A DNA stretch of 41,072 bases from Thermoguttaceae bacterium (GCA_025062105.1 JANXAQ010000181.1:1-41072), one strand, 5' to 3'; shown: positions 17,477 through 26,969, counted from the stretch's first letter. Made by a program: numbers and translations. Notes: generated by a model from the letters alone, not told the origin.

Positions 17477-17773
17477 GGGTGTGGCTGAAATTTTGTGAGT
17501 TAACTGGGCAACATAGGGAATATAGGCAAACCAGGCTTCGGCCCACGGCAAACCAGCTTTGCACAGCACCTACCTATTATAAAACACCCTTTTGCTCCCC
17601 TTTTTCCTTCCGAGACATAAGCACCTGAACTCCTTCGACTGACTCCTAGCCCCTCCAGTACGGAGCCTATTGTCCTGTGGGGGAACTGCCAGGGAGGAAG
17701 GCTTCCATGGGGCAGGGAACGATCTATCTTCTACCACTCCCCTAAACTTAACCACAAAAAATCAGCCGCACCC
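17477..17773 (-). mobile_element. Family E element, complete, with perfect 8-bp target duplication
   Basis: The element starts GGGTGTGGCTGAAATTTTGTG and ends CAAAAAATCAGCCGCACCC, an inverted pair. TGAAAAAC flanks it directly at 17469-17476 and 17774-17781. It is 297 bp long. Its interior is the complement of the copy at 26641-26931. No transposase is encoded, so it fits a non-autonomous element. Confidence 0.88.
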
Positions 17774-17781
17774 TGAAAAAC

Positions 17782-18240
17782 AACCCCTCATGATAAAAAG
17801 GGGAAGTATCTGCGAGGGGGGTATCGAGACTGGCCTTTTGGTGCCGTATATCAGAAAAGTTTTTTCCCCCTCGCTGTGTTCGGTCTGAATAACATCTGAA
17901 TAACAAAGGTAACACTTTAGCCGTGGGCCGAAACTGCCTCACTCCCCACACCCAAGAACCCTGCATTGCCGAAGGTAACGCCCCGACCGGGAGCAAAAAG
18001 GCTTGAAAAGCATAACATCACCCCCTGGAATCCCCAAGCCTGCCCACATATCCGCCAGCCCCGAGAGGCCACCCTCCATAAACACTTCAGTAGCCGATTC
18101 GTCCGAAACAAAAAAACCTTTGACTCCCCCACGGTATATTCACCCTGCTCCTGTCCTACCAGGGGAGACGGAAGAAAAATAAAAGCACCCCATTCGGCTG
18201 AAGTGTTACCAAAAGTATTTTCAGAAAACCAAAGTTTTCG
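17782..18240. other. Gap with no gene recognised
   Basis: No protein-like ORF was accepted. ATTCGGCTGAAGTGTTACC at 18192 resembles CTCGGCTGAAATGTTACG at 14281 and CGTGTGAAATGTTACCC at 27302, perhaps the end of another short repeat family. Confidence 0.35.
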
Positions 18241-18259
18241 ATAACAGCCTGTCTTCTCG

Positions 18260-18450
18260 GCAGTGCAGGCAATTGGAAGCAATTTGGCGAAGTTGCCTCC
18301 GGATGTATGGGCGAAAGCTGACTCACCTAGCTTCAGCGGTTAAGCAACTGGCATCGTCCCCGAGCCTTACTGAGCCGGCTTAAATCCTATCGCCGATGGC
18401 GATCCTGTGCCACGGCCAGCGGTGGTTAACCCGACGGGATGAGCCGTTTT
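18260..18450 (+). ncRNA. Structured-looking segment upstream of ftsK, possible leader or small RNA
   Basis: Several short inverted repeats sit close together: ATCGCC-GAT-GGCGAT at 18389-18403 (perfect), CCAC...GTGG at about 18410-18425, and ACGG-GATGAG-CCGT followed by TTTTT at about 18434-18453, which looks like a small intrinsic terminator. Base composition differs from the AT-rich repeats to the left. It did not match a riboswitch, SRP, tmRNA, RNase P or 6S pattern that I know. This is a suggestion only. Confidence 0.25.
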
Positions 18451-18618
18451 TCTCTCCGAGGCAGTAGGTAACGGATATAAGGGTTATTCGAGGGGTGCCT
18501 TAAATAACGATTTGGCCGATTGCAGTCCCCAGGCAGGCCTCATGGGCTGGCGCGGCGAAATTGCTTCTGGCTAGGGCTGTTGGCCGATTCTTTGTCCAGG
18601 AGCCTTTCGGAGAGGCGT

Positions 18619-21339
18619 ATGGAGAGACTGCGCGGTGGTTTAGGCCGAGATCTGGCAGCATTGGGACTGCTGGTGGTAGTGATTTTTTTGGGGGCGGCCT
18701 TAGTGAGTTATGATCCGGCCGATCCCCCCGGAACCGCTGTTTTTCCGCAGCGAATCATCCCAGCAAATTGGTGCGGACGGGCGGGTGCCTGGGTCAGTTG
18801 GGCATTACTGGAAACTCTGGGCATTGGGGCTTATTACTTACTGCTGAGCTTAGCTTGTGTGGCAGGGGGGCTGCTGGCTCGTCGGACGATTTCCGAGCCG
18901 GTGCTGCGCTTTGCCGGCTGGCTGGCCTCGTTGGCGGGGCTGACCACGTTGGCGGCCATAGCCTGGCCAGGCTGGGGCTCCGGCCCCATGATTGGACCGG
19001 GTGGATACGCAGGGGCGACGTTTCAGAACCTGTTGGTGGGGCAGTTTGGAAAGGTAGGCGCTACGATTGTGGCCGTCAGTTTACTTATCGGCGGCCTGCT
19101 TTTGGCTACGGAAAAGTTCATGCTTTGGGTGCTCCGCTGGACGGTGGTGGCCGTAGCCAAAGGGCTTTGGCAGGGTGCTATCCGAGTGGCCAAGGCCTAT
19201 GCGGATCGACTAGCTGGCCGATCCTCCGACAAACACCCTGCGAAAAGTAGTCCCCGCCCCTCCCCTACGGAACCATCTTCTGCTCAAATCAAACGCCCCT
19301 CTCGGGCAGAAGTGCGGGTATTTTCGGAAACTTCCCCTCTGGCAGGGCCAGAAGCGCCGCAGCCAAATAGCCAAGTTCCTTTGGATCAGGCCTCCAGTGG
19401 CGAACCCCGAATCCGTAAACCCCAGAAACCTTCCCGAGAACAATGGCTTCAGGAGATCGAGGCAGCAAGCCGAGCCAGCGAAACCGCCGCCCCCTACGAA
19501 CTGCCCAGCCTGGATCTGTTGCTAGAAAGCGAACCGATCCAATTTGAACTCCAGGAAAAGGAGGTTCGTCAGCGGGCGCAGATTTTGGAGAAGACCTTTG
19601 CCGACTTCGGCTACAATGTCCGTGTGGTGGAAATCCAGACCGGCCCGGTGCTGGCACAGTATGAGGTGGCCTTGGAGGCGGGACTCCGTTTATCGAAGAT
19701 AGCCAGTTTGGCCGACGATCTAGCCATTGCCCTGCGTGTGCCCAGCGTGCGGATTGTGGCCCCGATTCCAGGCAAAAATACCGTAGGCATCGAAGTGCCT
19801 AATTCAGAACGCCAGATTGTCCGCCTTCGAGAAGTGATGGAAGAAACCCTCCCAGTGGCCCAAAAGATGCGAATTCCCATTTTTTTGGGAAAAGACGTCG
19901 CGGGCAATCCGATGGTGGTGGATCTGACCACATTGCCGCATCTGCTGATTGCTGGCCGAACCGGCACCGGCAAAAGCGTCTGCTTAAACTCCATCATCAT
20001 GTCCATCGTAATGACTCGGCGTCCGGATGAAGTCCGGATGTTGCTGATCGATCCGAAAATGGTGGAGCTGACGCCCTACCAACGGCTTCCACATCTGATG
20101 CACCCGGTGGTTACCGATATGCGGAAAGCCGAGGCTATCCTGGGCTGGGCGGTGGAAAAGATGGAAGAGCGGTACCACCTGCTGGCCCGTGCAGGGGTAC
20201 GCCATATCAGTGTATATAACCAACTCGGCCTGGAAGAAATTTTAGAACGGGTCCAGCCGGCCACCGAGCAGGAACGGGCCCAAATCCCCGCCCATTTGCC
20301 CTATATCGTCATCATTGCCGATGAAATGGCCGACCTGATGATGACCGCAGCCAAAGAGGTGGAAGCCCATATCATTCGACTTGCCCAAAAAAGCCGAGCC
20401 GTCGGAATCCACCTGGTGCTGGCCACGCAAAAACCTACCGTAGATGTGATCACCGGCCTGATCAAATCCAACCTTCCGGCCCGTATCTCCTTCCAAGTGG
20501 CCAGCCGAACCGATAGCCGGGTCATCCTGGATGAAATGGGCGCCGAACGCCTCTTGGGCAACGGCGATATGCTGTTCCTGTGGCCGGGTACCAGCACCCT
20601 CATCCGCGGTCAAGGCACCTATGTCAGCGACGAGGAAATCGCCCGGGTCCTTCAGGCCGTGGCCACCGATCAGCCGGATTATGTCCATGAACTGGTGGAA
20701 CTCAAACCGGCTGAACCCGGCCAGGCAGGCCAAAGCAGTCTGCGGGCCAGAGATGAACTGTATGAAGCAGCCGTAGACATTGTGGTCCGGGAAGGCCGAG
20801 GCAGTGTTTCGCTTTTGCAGCGGGCCTTGGGCATCGGGTATGGCCGAGCTGCCCGACTGATCGACTATATGGCTGAGGATGGGATCGTCGGCCCCTACAA
20901 CGGTTCCCAGGCCCGGGAGGTGCTCATCAGCCTGGAGGAATGGGAGCGGATGTGCGGCCGGGTCCCCTTGCCAACCGGAGCAGCAGCTTCGGAAACCAAC
21001 CGACCCCGTCGAAGTCATCGGATTTATCTAGGGCCCAGTCCTCCCCGAGAGTTAACTCCCGATTCTTATTATGAAGAATCCCACCATAGTCGCAGTATCC
21101 CCAACCCAGAAGCACAAAAGGTTTCTAATATTCAGCAGCTTCCACCAGCTTCTCCCTCTCAGGAGGTATGTAACCACACTTTAGTGGACAATGAATCCCC
21201 CTCTTCAGAGGAACAAAACGGAAGGCACCTTACTTTGCCCCTTTCTGGGGGGACGTTGTCGCAGCCTGCATCTCCTTCAGAGATCACACCTAAAATTTCC
21301 CAAACCAAATCTGAAAAGATTGACGATGATAAAATATAG
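18619..21339 (+). CDS. ftsK: DNA translocase FtsK/SpoIIIE
   Basis: Hexameric ATPase that pumps chromosomal DNA through the division site and activates XerCD at dif. The 906-aa product has about four N-terminal membrane helices (roughly residues 13-33, 68-88, 99-117, 145-163). A Pro/Ser-rich linker of about 120 residues, the alpha domain (near LLLESEPIQFELQEKEV) and the motor follow, with Walker A GRTGTGKS (446-453) and Walker B IVIIADEMADL. The winged-helix gamma domain lies at about 705-771 (VSLLQRALGIGYGRAARLID). About 135 residues follow gamma, polar and low in complexity, where most FtsK proteins end. The frame opens at a TTG (18520), but the ATG at 18619 sits directly before TM1 and has GGAGAGG close upstream. 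Planctomycetes lack FtsZ, so its divisome partners are uncertain. Confidence 0.94.
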   Translation: MERLRGGLGRDLAALGLLVVVIFLGAALVSYDPADPPGTAVFPQRIIPANWCGRAGAWVSWALLETLGIGAYYLLLSLACVAGGLLARRTISEPVLRFAGWLASLAGLTTLAAIAWPGWGSGPMIGPGGYAGATFQNLLVGQFGKVGATIVAVSLLIGGLLLATEKFMLWVLRWTVVAVAKGLWQGAIRVAKAYADRLAGRSSDKHPAKSSPRPSPTEPSSAQIKRPSRAEVRVFSETSPLAGPEAPQPNSQVPLDQASSGEPRIRKPQKPSREQWLQEIEAASRASETAAPYELPSLDLLLESEPIQFELQEKEVRQRAQILEKTFADFGYNVRVVEIQTGPVLAQYEVALEAGLRLSKIASLADDLAIALRVPSVRIVAPIPGKNTVGIEVPNSERQIVRLREVMEETLPVAQKMRIPIFLGKDVAGNPMVVDLTTLPHLLIAGRTGTGKSVCLNSIIMSIVMTRRPDEVRMLLIDPKMVELTPYQRLPHLMHPVVTDMRKAEAILGWAVEKMEERYHLLARAGVRHISVYNQLGLEEILERVQPATEQERAQIPAHLPYIVIIADEMADLMMTAAKEVEAHIIRLAQKSRAVGIHLVLATQKPTVDVITGLIKSNLPARISFQVASRTDSRVILDEMGAERLLGNGDMLFLWPGTSTLIRGQGTYVSDEEIARVLQAVATDQPDYVHELVELKPAEPGQAGQSSLRARDELYEAAVDIVVREGRGSVSLLQRALGIGYGRAARLIDYMAEDGIVGPYNGSQAREVLISLEEWERMCGRVPLPTGAAASETNRPRRSHRIYLGPSPPRELTPDSYYEESHHSRSIPNPEAQKVSNIQQLPPASPSQEVCNHTLVDNESPSSEEQNGRHLTLPLSGGTLSQPASPSEITPKISQTKSEKIDDDKI

Positions 21340-21492
21340 GAAGTTTGAACAGAATGGATAAAATAAAAAAATTGGGGTAAATCAGCAATCCTTTCTCCAA
21401 TTGGTTTCACCTCTCCCGAGCACCACAAAACCACCCCCTAACAAACCCCTTGACCATAACCAGGAAAGAAAATAGAGTATAAGTTTAGGGAG

Positions 21493-21642
21493 TTAGATTT
21501 TTCCGAAAGGGTAGTTCTGGTGGTTGCTGGGTTGGTGGCTCCTAGGTTTGCCGTTGGTATAGTCGATCCGCTGGTAGTATGCCGGCAGATCGACATTATT
21601 ATTGGGATTATTATCGGCACCTAGGGGCCGAAAGGGCACCAC
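21493..21642 (-). CDS. Doubtful small ORF (49 aa from GTG) antisense to the ftsK-cimA gap
   Basis: On the minus strand a frame open to 21708 reads, in part, LGDPVVPFRPLGADNNPNN and VDLPAYYQRIDYTNGKPR, ending at TAA (21493). The composition (Asn, Pro, Tyr) looks more protein-like than most intergenic frames. There is no ATG, only GTG or TTG, and no Shine-Dalgarno. The upstream part of the frame overlaps the terminator hairpin. It may be a gene remnant. No family recognised. Confidence 0.22.
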   Translation of the reverse strand: MVPFRPLGADNNPNNNVDLPAYYQRIDYTNGKPRSHQPSNHQNYPFGKI

Positions 21643-21667
21643 TGGATCCCCCAACAGAGAGATTTCG

Positions 21668-21710
21668 AACGCCCTGAGGCCCCAGAAGCAAGGGCCAAAG
21701 GGCGTTTTTT
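21668..21710 (+). terminator. Intrinsic terminator between ftsK and cimA
   Basis: AACGCCCT (21668-21675) pairs perfectly with AGGGCGTT (21699-21706), and an inner GGCCC (21678-21682) pairs with GGGCC (21692-21696). A run of six T follows from 21705. It lies 84 bp before the cimA start, so it may end ftsK transcription or act as an attenuator for cimA-valS. Confidence 0.75.
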
Positions 21711-21793
21711 ATTCCTTAGTTCTTTTGAGGTTGCCCTCTTTATTTCGAGATTAACCCCTCCACCAGTCGGCCCCCTAACCGAAGGACTATCCC

Positions 21794-23404
21794 ATGCGCC
21801 GCATCCAACTGTATGACACCACGTTGCGGGATGGTGCGCAGGGCGAAGGCATTAGCTTCTCCCTGTATGATAAGCTGCTCTTGACTCAACGGCTGGACGA
21901 ACTGGGATTTGATTACATCGAAGGCGGGTATCCAGCTTCCAACGACAAAGACTGTCAATATTTTAAAGAAGTTCGGAAATTGCCGCTCAAGCAGATTCAG
22001 GTGGCGGCTTTTGGCATGACTCGTCGCCGGGGCGTCAAGGTGGAAGAGGATTTGGGCCTTCAATCGCTGCTGGAGTCCCAAGCTCGACTGATCACCCTGG
22101 TGGGTAAAGCCTCTGCCTTTCAAGTAACCGAGGTGCTTCGGTGCAGTTTGGAGGAAAACCTGGCTATGATTGCCGAAAGCATCCGGTTTCTTCGCTCTCA
22201 TGGCCGGGAGGTGATTTTCGATGCGGAGCATTTTTTTGACGGTTGGAAGGCAGACCCGGGCTATGCGTTGCGGGCAGTTCAGACTGCGGCCGAAGCCGGC
22301 GCTAAAATGGTAGTGCTCTGCGATACCAACGGCGGGAGTATGCCGGAGGAGATCAGCCAGATGACTCAGGCGGCCGTAGCGGCTTTGCAGGTACCGGTGG
22401 GCATCCATTGTCATAATGATTGCGACTTGGCGGTTGCCAATACGTTGGCGGCCGTGGACGCTGGAGCAGTGCAGGTGCAGGGGACCATTAACGGATTGGG
22501 TGAGCGGTGCGGCAATGCCGATCTGATCTCGGTTATTGCCAACTTAGCTTTCAAGAAAAAAGGCTATCAGGTGCTCCGGCCGGAGTCGCTACGACGGCTA
22601 ACAGAGTTATCCCGCTATGTCTATGAGATGGTCAACATGAATTATCGGCCCAACCAGCCATTTGTCGGCCGAAGCGCCTTTGCCCACAAGGGGGGCATTC
22701 ATGTGAGCGGAGTTTTGCGAACTCCGGCCAGCTATGAGCATATCCAGCCGGAGCTTGTGGGCAATGAGCGGCGGATTCTGATCAGCGAGCTTTCGGGCCG
22801 ATCGAACATCCTTGCTCGGGCGGCCAAACACAATATCCAACATGATCCGAAACTTATGGAAAAAATTTTGGCCAAGGTCGTCAGCATGGAACATGCTGGC
22901 TATCAGTTTGAGGCAGCGGAGGGGTCGTTCGATCTTTTAGTCAAGAAATGTACTGGTCAATTTCGGCCTCACTTCGAGCGGATCAATTATCATGTTACCA
23001 TCGAGACCGATGCGGAGGGCCGGTCGGTTACGGAAGCAACAGTGAAAATTCGTATCGGCAACCAGATCCGCCATGAAGTGGCCGAGGGCGACGGCCCAGT
23101 CAATGCCCTGGACGCCGCCATGCGAAAGGCGCTGAATGGCACCTATCCGAACCTGGCCCAGATGCGGCTGGTGGATTATAAAGTGCGGGTCATCAACTCC
23201 GAGGCTGGTACGGCAGCCGGTGTCCGTGTGGTGATCGAAAGTGCCGACGAAACGGACACCTGGGGCACCGTCGGCGTCAGTGAAAATATTATCGAGGCCA
23301 GTTGGCTTGCACTGGTTGACAGCTATGAATATAAACTTTGTAAAGACGAAGAACGCGAGGCCTCAGCTACACGAACCGGTCCAGCTCTGATCCAGGGCAG
23401 ATAA
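21794..23404 (+). CDS. cimA: (R)-citramalate synthase
   Basis: Condenses pyruvate with acetyl-CoA to citramalate, the first step of the threonine-independent route to 2-oxobutanoate and isoleucine. The 536-aa product has the DRE-TIM metallolyase signature YDTTLRDGAQGEG at the N-terminus, the metal-binding GIHCHNDCDLAVANTLAAVDAGA with GTINGLGERCGNADL, and a HKGGIHVSG segment. The C-terminal LeuA regulatory dimer domain (about residues 370-515) follows, with AVTEATVKI-like and GPVNALDAAMRKAL blocks. Length and FGMTRRR favour the CimA subgroup over LeuA or homocitrate synthase, but substrate choice is inferred from similarity as I remember it. GAAGGA precedes the ATG. valS follows after 57 bp, so the two are probably cotranscribed. 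Confidence 0.88.
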   Translation: MRRIQLYDTTLRDGAQGEGISFSLYDKLLLTQRLDELGFDYIEGGYPASNDKDCQYFKEVRKLPLKQIQVAAFGMTRRRGVKVEEDLGLQSLLESQARLITLVGKASAFQVTEVLRCSLEENLAMIAESIRFLRSHGREVIFDAEHFFDGWKADPGYALRAVQTAAEAGAKMVVLCDTNGGSMPEEISQMTQAAVAALQVPVGIHCHNDCDLAVANTLAAVDAGAVQVQGTINGLGERCGNADLISVIANLAFKKKGYQVLRPESLRRLTELSRYVYEMVNMNYRPNQPFVGRSAFAHKGGIHVSGVLRTPASYEHIQPELVGNERRILISELSGRSNILARAAKHNIQHDPKLMEKILAKVVSMEHAGYQFEAAEGSFDLLVKKCTGQFRPHFERINYHVTIETDAEGRSVTEATVKIRIGNQIRHEVAEGDGPVNALDAAMRKALNGTYPNLAQMRLVDYKVRVINSEAGTAAGVRVVIESADETDTWGTVGVSENIIEASWLALVDSYEYKLCKDEEREASATRTGPALIQGR

Positions 23405-23461
23405 GAAAGGACCGACGCCAGACTCTTTGAGAATCCATAAATCTGGCAAGGAGGATAACCG

Positions 23462-26400
23462 ATGCAGCGGCCTGGCATGAAGGAAGAACTTCCGAAGCAA
23501 TATGATCATTCAACTACGGAAAAGCGGTGGTACCAGTTTTGGCTTCAGAAGGGGTATTTTCATAGTCAGCCCAATCCTCAGCGGAAGCCGTACTGTATTG
23601 TGATTCCGCCGCCGAACGTTACCGGCGCATTACACCTGGGCCATGCCTTGAACAATACGCTCCAGGATATTCTCATCCGGCAGAAACGCATGCAGGGCTT
23701 TGAGACGCTTTGGATGCCGGGCACCGATCATGCAGGCATTGCCACTCAGGCTGTTGTGGAACGTCGGCTTTGGCAGGAGGAACGGAAAACCCGGCATGAT
23801 CTTGGCCGAGCGGCTCTGGTAGAGCGGATCTGGAAGTGGAAAGATGAATATGAAGCCAGGATTCTCGATCAACTCAAGCGCATGGGCTGCTCCTGCGATT
23901 GGCAACGGACCCGGTTTACCCTAGACCCGATCTGCGCCCGGGCGGTCCGGCATAGCTTCTTTCGACTGTTTCGAGACGGACTGATCTACCGGGGTAAACG
24001 CCTAGTGAATTGGGACACCACCCTGCAGACGGTCATCAGCGACGACGAGGTGTTCCACGAGCAGGTGCCTGGGCATTTCTGGTATTTCCGATATCCGGTC
24101 CTAGATCCTCAGCCTGGGGACCCCCCCTATGTTACAGTTGCTACAACCCGGCCGGAGACTATGCTGGGTGATACGGCTGTAGCGGTGCATCCGGAACCGG
24201 CCGCTGCCTTGGATAAGGCCGAAAGAGAGCTGGCAAATCGGCTTGCCACCGCACCGGCCAAAGAACGCCCTCAATTGGAGGCCGAATTGGCCGAACTGCG
24301 CCAGCGTCGCAGCAGCCTCTTGCCGCTTTTGGAGCGGCTGCGGGATATGGCCCGGCAAGGTCGAAAGGTGCTGTTGCCGCTTCTGAATCGGCCTATTCCG
24401 CTAATTTGCGATGAGTGGGCCAAGCCGGAAATGGGCACCGGCTGCGTCAAAATCACCCCGGCCCACGATCCCAACGACTACGAAGTCGGCCTCCGCCATG
24501 GGCTGCCGATGATCAACATCTTGAACCTAGATGGCACACTGAACGCGAATGCTGGTCCGTTCCAAGGGCAGAGCATTGAGCAAGCTCGTCGCAATGTGGT
24601 CGCTGCCATGGAGCAGCAGGGGCTTCTGGAAAAAGTAGAAGACCGCCTGATCGACCTAGCTCATTCCGACCGCTCGAAAACGCCCATCGAACCGATGCTG
24701 ACCGATCAATGGTTCATCCGGATGGAACGGCTGGCCCAAATGGCCATGGAGGCGGTACAAGACGGCCGGATCAAGATCATCCCGGCCCGATATGCTAAAG
24801 GCTACTTAGATTGGCTGGCCGAAAAACGCGATTGGCCGATTAGCCGACAACTCTGGTGGGGGCATCAGATTCCTATCTGGTACTGCCAGACCGCCTCCGA
24901 CGTAGAGCTGCAGCGTGCTTTTGCCGGCCGGCAGGATATCTGCTGGCGACAGGACCAGGATAGTGGCCAATGGCTCATCTGTGCCCTGGAAGAAGATCTG
25001 CCCGAAGATGCAATCCCAGGCCATCGGCTCCGACGGGAAGAAGATGTGCTGGACACTTGGTTTAGCTCCGCCCTTTGGCCGCACTCGACCCTAGGCTGGC
25101 CCGATCAAACAGAAGAACTCCTCTATTACTATCCGACCAGCGTGCTAGTTACCAGCCGAGATATTCTGACCCTTTGGGTAGCCAGGATGGTACTAATGAG
25201 CCTCTATAATCTGGGCCAGATTCCGTTTTACGAAGTCTATATCCATCCGAAGATCCTCGACGCCTACGGAGAAACCATGTCCAAAAGCAAAGGCAACGGG
25301 GTGGATCCGGTGGATGTGATGGAAAAGTTTGGAGCCGATAGTCTTCGGTTTGGTCTGGCCTACCTAACCACCGAAACCCAAGACATTCGGATGCGGGTGG
25401 ATTTTGAGTGCCCGCATTGTGGGAAGTTATTGGAGCAGACACTGGACAATCGTACGCTGCCTCGGATCACCTGCCCGCATTGTGGAAAACCCTTTGCCAC
25501 CCAATGGGCCGAAAAGCCGGAAGATAAAGCCCTGCCCCGGGGCCCGGTCGTAAGCGAACGCTTCGAATTAGCCCGCAACTTCTGCAACAAACTCTGGAAC
25601 GCCTCCCGGTTTGCCCTACTGAATCTTTCCGGATACTGCCCCGCCCCGGTTCCGGATGCGGAGCTTCGGATCGAAGACCGATGGATTCTCAGCCGATTGG
25701 CTACCGTTACCCAGCAAGTTACCGACGCCTTGGCGGAGTATCGGTTCTCCGAAGCTGCCCGAACGCTCTACGAATTTGCTTGGGATGAGTTTTGCAGTTT
25801 TTATGTGGAGATGCTAAAAAGTCGGCTGCAGGAGCAGGGCAGCCGAGCCGTAGCCCAACGTCTGTTGGCCCACACCTTGGATGTGCTGCTTCGGTTGTTG
25901 CATCCGATGGTGCCATTTGTGACCGAAGAGGTATGGCAGCGGCTGGCCGACTTTGCGCCGGAACGGGGTATCGATCGGCCAGAGCGGGCGGCCGAAAGCA
26001 TCATGATCGCCCCTTGGCCCACAGCGGATGCCCGCCGAATTGATCCTCAGATCGAAGCACAATTTGCCCGTTTTCAACAGGTGCTTCGCGCAGTCCGGGA
26101 TGTACGAGCCCGGCAAAATGTACCGCCCAAACGCAAGATCCGTTTCTTGGTTCGCTGCGATGTTCCTACGGCCCTACTGCTGGAGCCAATGGCCGAATAT
26201 TTCGGACCCTTAGCCCAGGCAGAACCCACGGGCTGGGGGCCGGATGTCCAGCCTCCCCCCCTGGTCGCTACTGTGGCTACTGCAGGTATGGAAATCTTTG
26301 TCGATCTAGCCGGTCTAATTGATCTGGAGGCCGAAATCGCCCGGAAAAAACAAGAACTGGCCAAATTGCAATCGCTTATGGAGGCCAAACAGCGAAAACT

Positions 26401-26533
26401 GGCCGATCCGGCCTTCCTCCAAAAAGCTCCTGCCGCCGTCGTGCAGCAACATCGCCAAAGCCTCCAGAGTCTTCAAGAACAATACGACGCCCTCCAGCGC
26501 TGGCTAACCCAACACGCCCAGATGCCCTCCTAA
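23462..26533 (+). CDS. valS: Valyl-tRNA synthetase with zinc-ribbon and coiled-coil insertions
   Basis: Class I synthetase charging tRNA-Val, with post-transfer editing of threonine. The 1023-aa product has the HIGH-type motif at 58-61 (HLGH), the editing domain with TTRPETMLGDTAV, the KMSKS motif at 605-609 (TMSKS), the anticodon-binding domain, and a C-terminal coiled coil (LEAEIARKKQELAKLQSLME). Two insertions stand out. One is a charged, helical segment of about 60 residues inside the editing domain (roughly 243-305, KAERELANRLATAPAKER...). The other is a CPHC...CPHC zinc ribbon (C650, C653, C671, C674) shortly after KMSKS. AAGGAGG seven bases before the ATG fixes the start. It is likely in an operon with cimA. 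Confidence 0.97.
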   Translation: MQRPGMKEELPKQYDHSTTEKRWYQFWLQKGYFHSQPNPQRKPYCIVIPPPNVTGALHLGHALNNTLQDILIRQKRMQGFETLWMPGTDHAGIATQAVVERRLWQEERKTRHDLGRAALVERIWKWKDEYEARILDQLKRMGCSCDWQRTRFTLDPICARAVRHSFFRLFRDGLIYRGKRLVNWDTTLQTVISDDEVFHEQVPGHFWYFRYPVLDPQPGDPPYVTVATTRPETMLGDTAVAVHPEPAAALDKAERELANRLATAPAKERPQLEAELAELRQRRSSLLPLLERLRDMARQGRKVLLPLLNRPIPLICDEWAKPEMGTGCVKITPAHDPNDYEVGLRHGLPMINILNLDGTLNANAGPFQGQSIEQARRNVVAAMEQQGLLEKVEDRLIDLAHSDRSKTPIEPMLTDQWFIRMERLAQMAMEAVQDGRIKIIPARYAKGYLDWLAEKRDWPISRQLWWGHQIPIWYCQTASDVELQRAFAGRQDICWRQDQDSGQWLICALEEDLPEDAIPGHRLRREEDVLDTWFSSALWPHSTLGWPDQTEELLYYYPTSVLVTSRDILTLWVARMVLMSLYNLGQIPFYEVYIHPKILDAYGETMSKSKGNGVDPVDVMEKFGADSLRFGLAYLTTETQDIRMRVDFECPHCGKLLEQTLDNRTLPRITCPHCGKPFATQWAEKPEDKALPRGPVVSERFELARNFCNKLWNASRFALLNLSGYCPAPVPDAELRIEDRWILSRLATVTQQVTDALAEYRFSEAARTLYEFAWDEFCSFYVEMLKSRLQEQGSRAVAQRLLAHTLDVLLRLLHPMVPFVTEEVWQRLADFAPERGIDRPERAAESIMIAPWPTADARRIDPQIEAQFARFQQVLRAVRDVRARQNVPPKRKIRFLVRCDVPTALLLEPMAEYFGPLAQAEPTGWGPDVQPPPLVATVATAGMEIFVDLAGLIDLEAEIARKKQELAKLQSLMEAKQRKLADPAFLQKAPAAVVQQHRQSLQSLQEQYDALQRWLTQHAQMPS

Positions 26534-26640
26534 CCCGGTATAGGGGAAACATACAAAGGTAGAAAAGAAAAATGTTAAATTTATACTAATTTGCCTTCCC
26601 CTCTCTCGAACACATTTATAAGGTTGCTAACAATACTAAG

Positions 26641-26931
26641 GGTCCGGCTAATTTTTTGTGGTCAAGTTAGAGGATTTGGCGAAGATAGATCGCTCCCCGC
26701 CCTATCGAACCATCCCTCCTCCTGGTAGCTCCCACAGGCTAAGAGGCTTGGTACTGTAGGGGCCAGGAGTCGGGCGAAGGAGTTTAGGGACCTTTATGTT
26801 GGAAGAAAAAGGGAAGTAAAAGGAGTTGTCCTATGGGTAGCTGCTGTGCAAAGCAGGTTTGCAGGGCGATGAAGCCTATTTCGTCTATATCCCTATGTTG
26901 CTTAGTTAACCCACAAAATTTCAGCCGGACC
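26641..26931 (+). mobile_element. Family E element inside family C
   Basis: Begins GGTCCGGCTAATTTTTTGTGG and ends CCACAAAATTTCAGCCGGACC. Flanks AATACTAA and AATGCTAG match at 6 of 8 positions and both derive from the AATGCTAGC centre of C, as expected for a decayed 8-bp target duplication. Confidence 0.78.
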
Positions 26932-26969
26932 TAATGCTAGCACCCTAGATATTGGGCAAAAGGGAGGAT

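Noticed and set aside
17917-18282. 121-codon minus-strand frame before ftsK.
   Set aside because: Cys/Gly/Phe-rich, no family resemblance, no ribosome site; chance frame in a gap.
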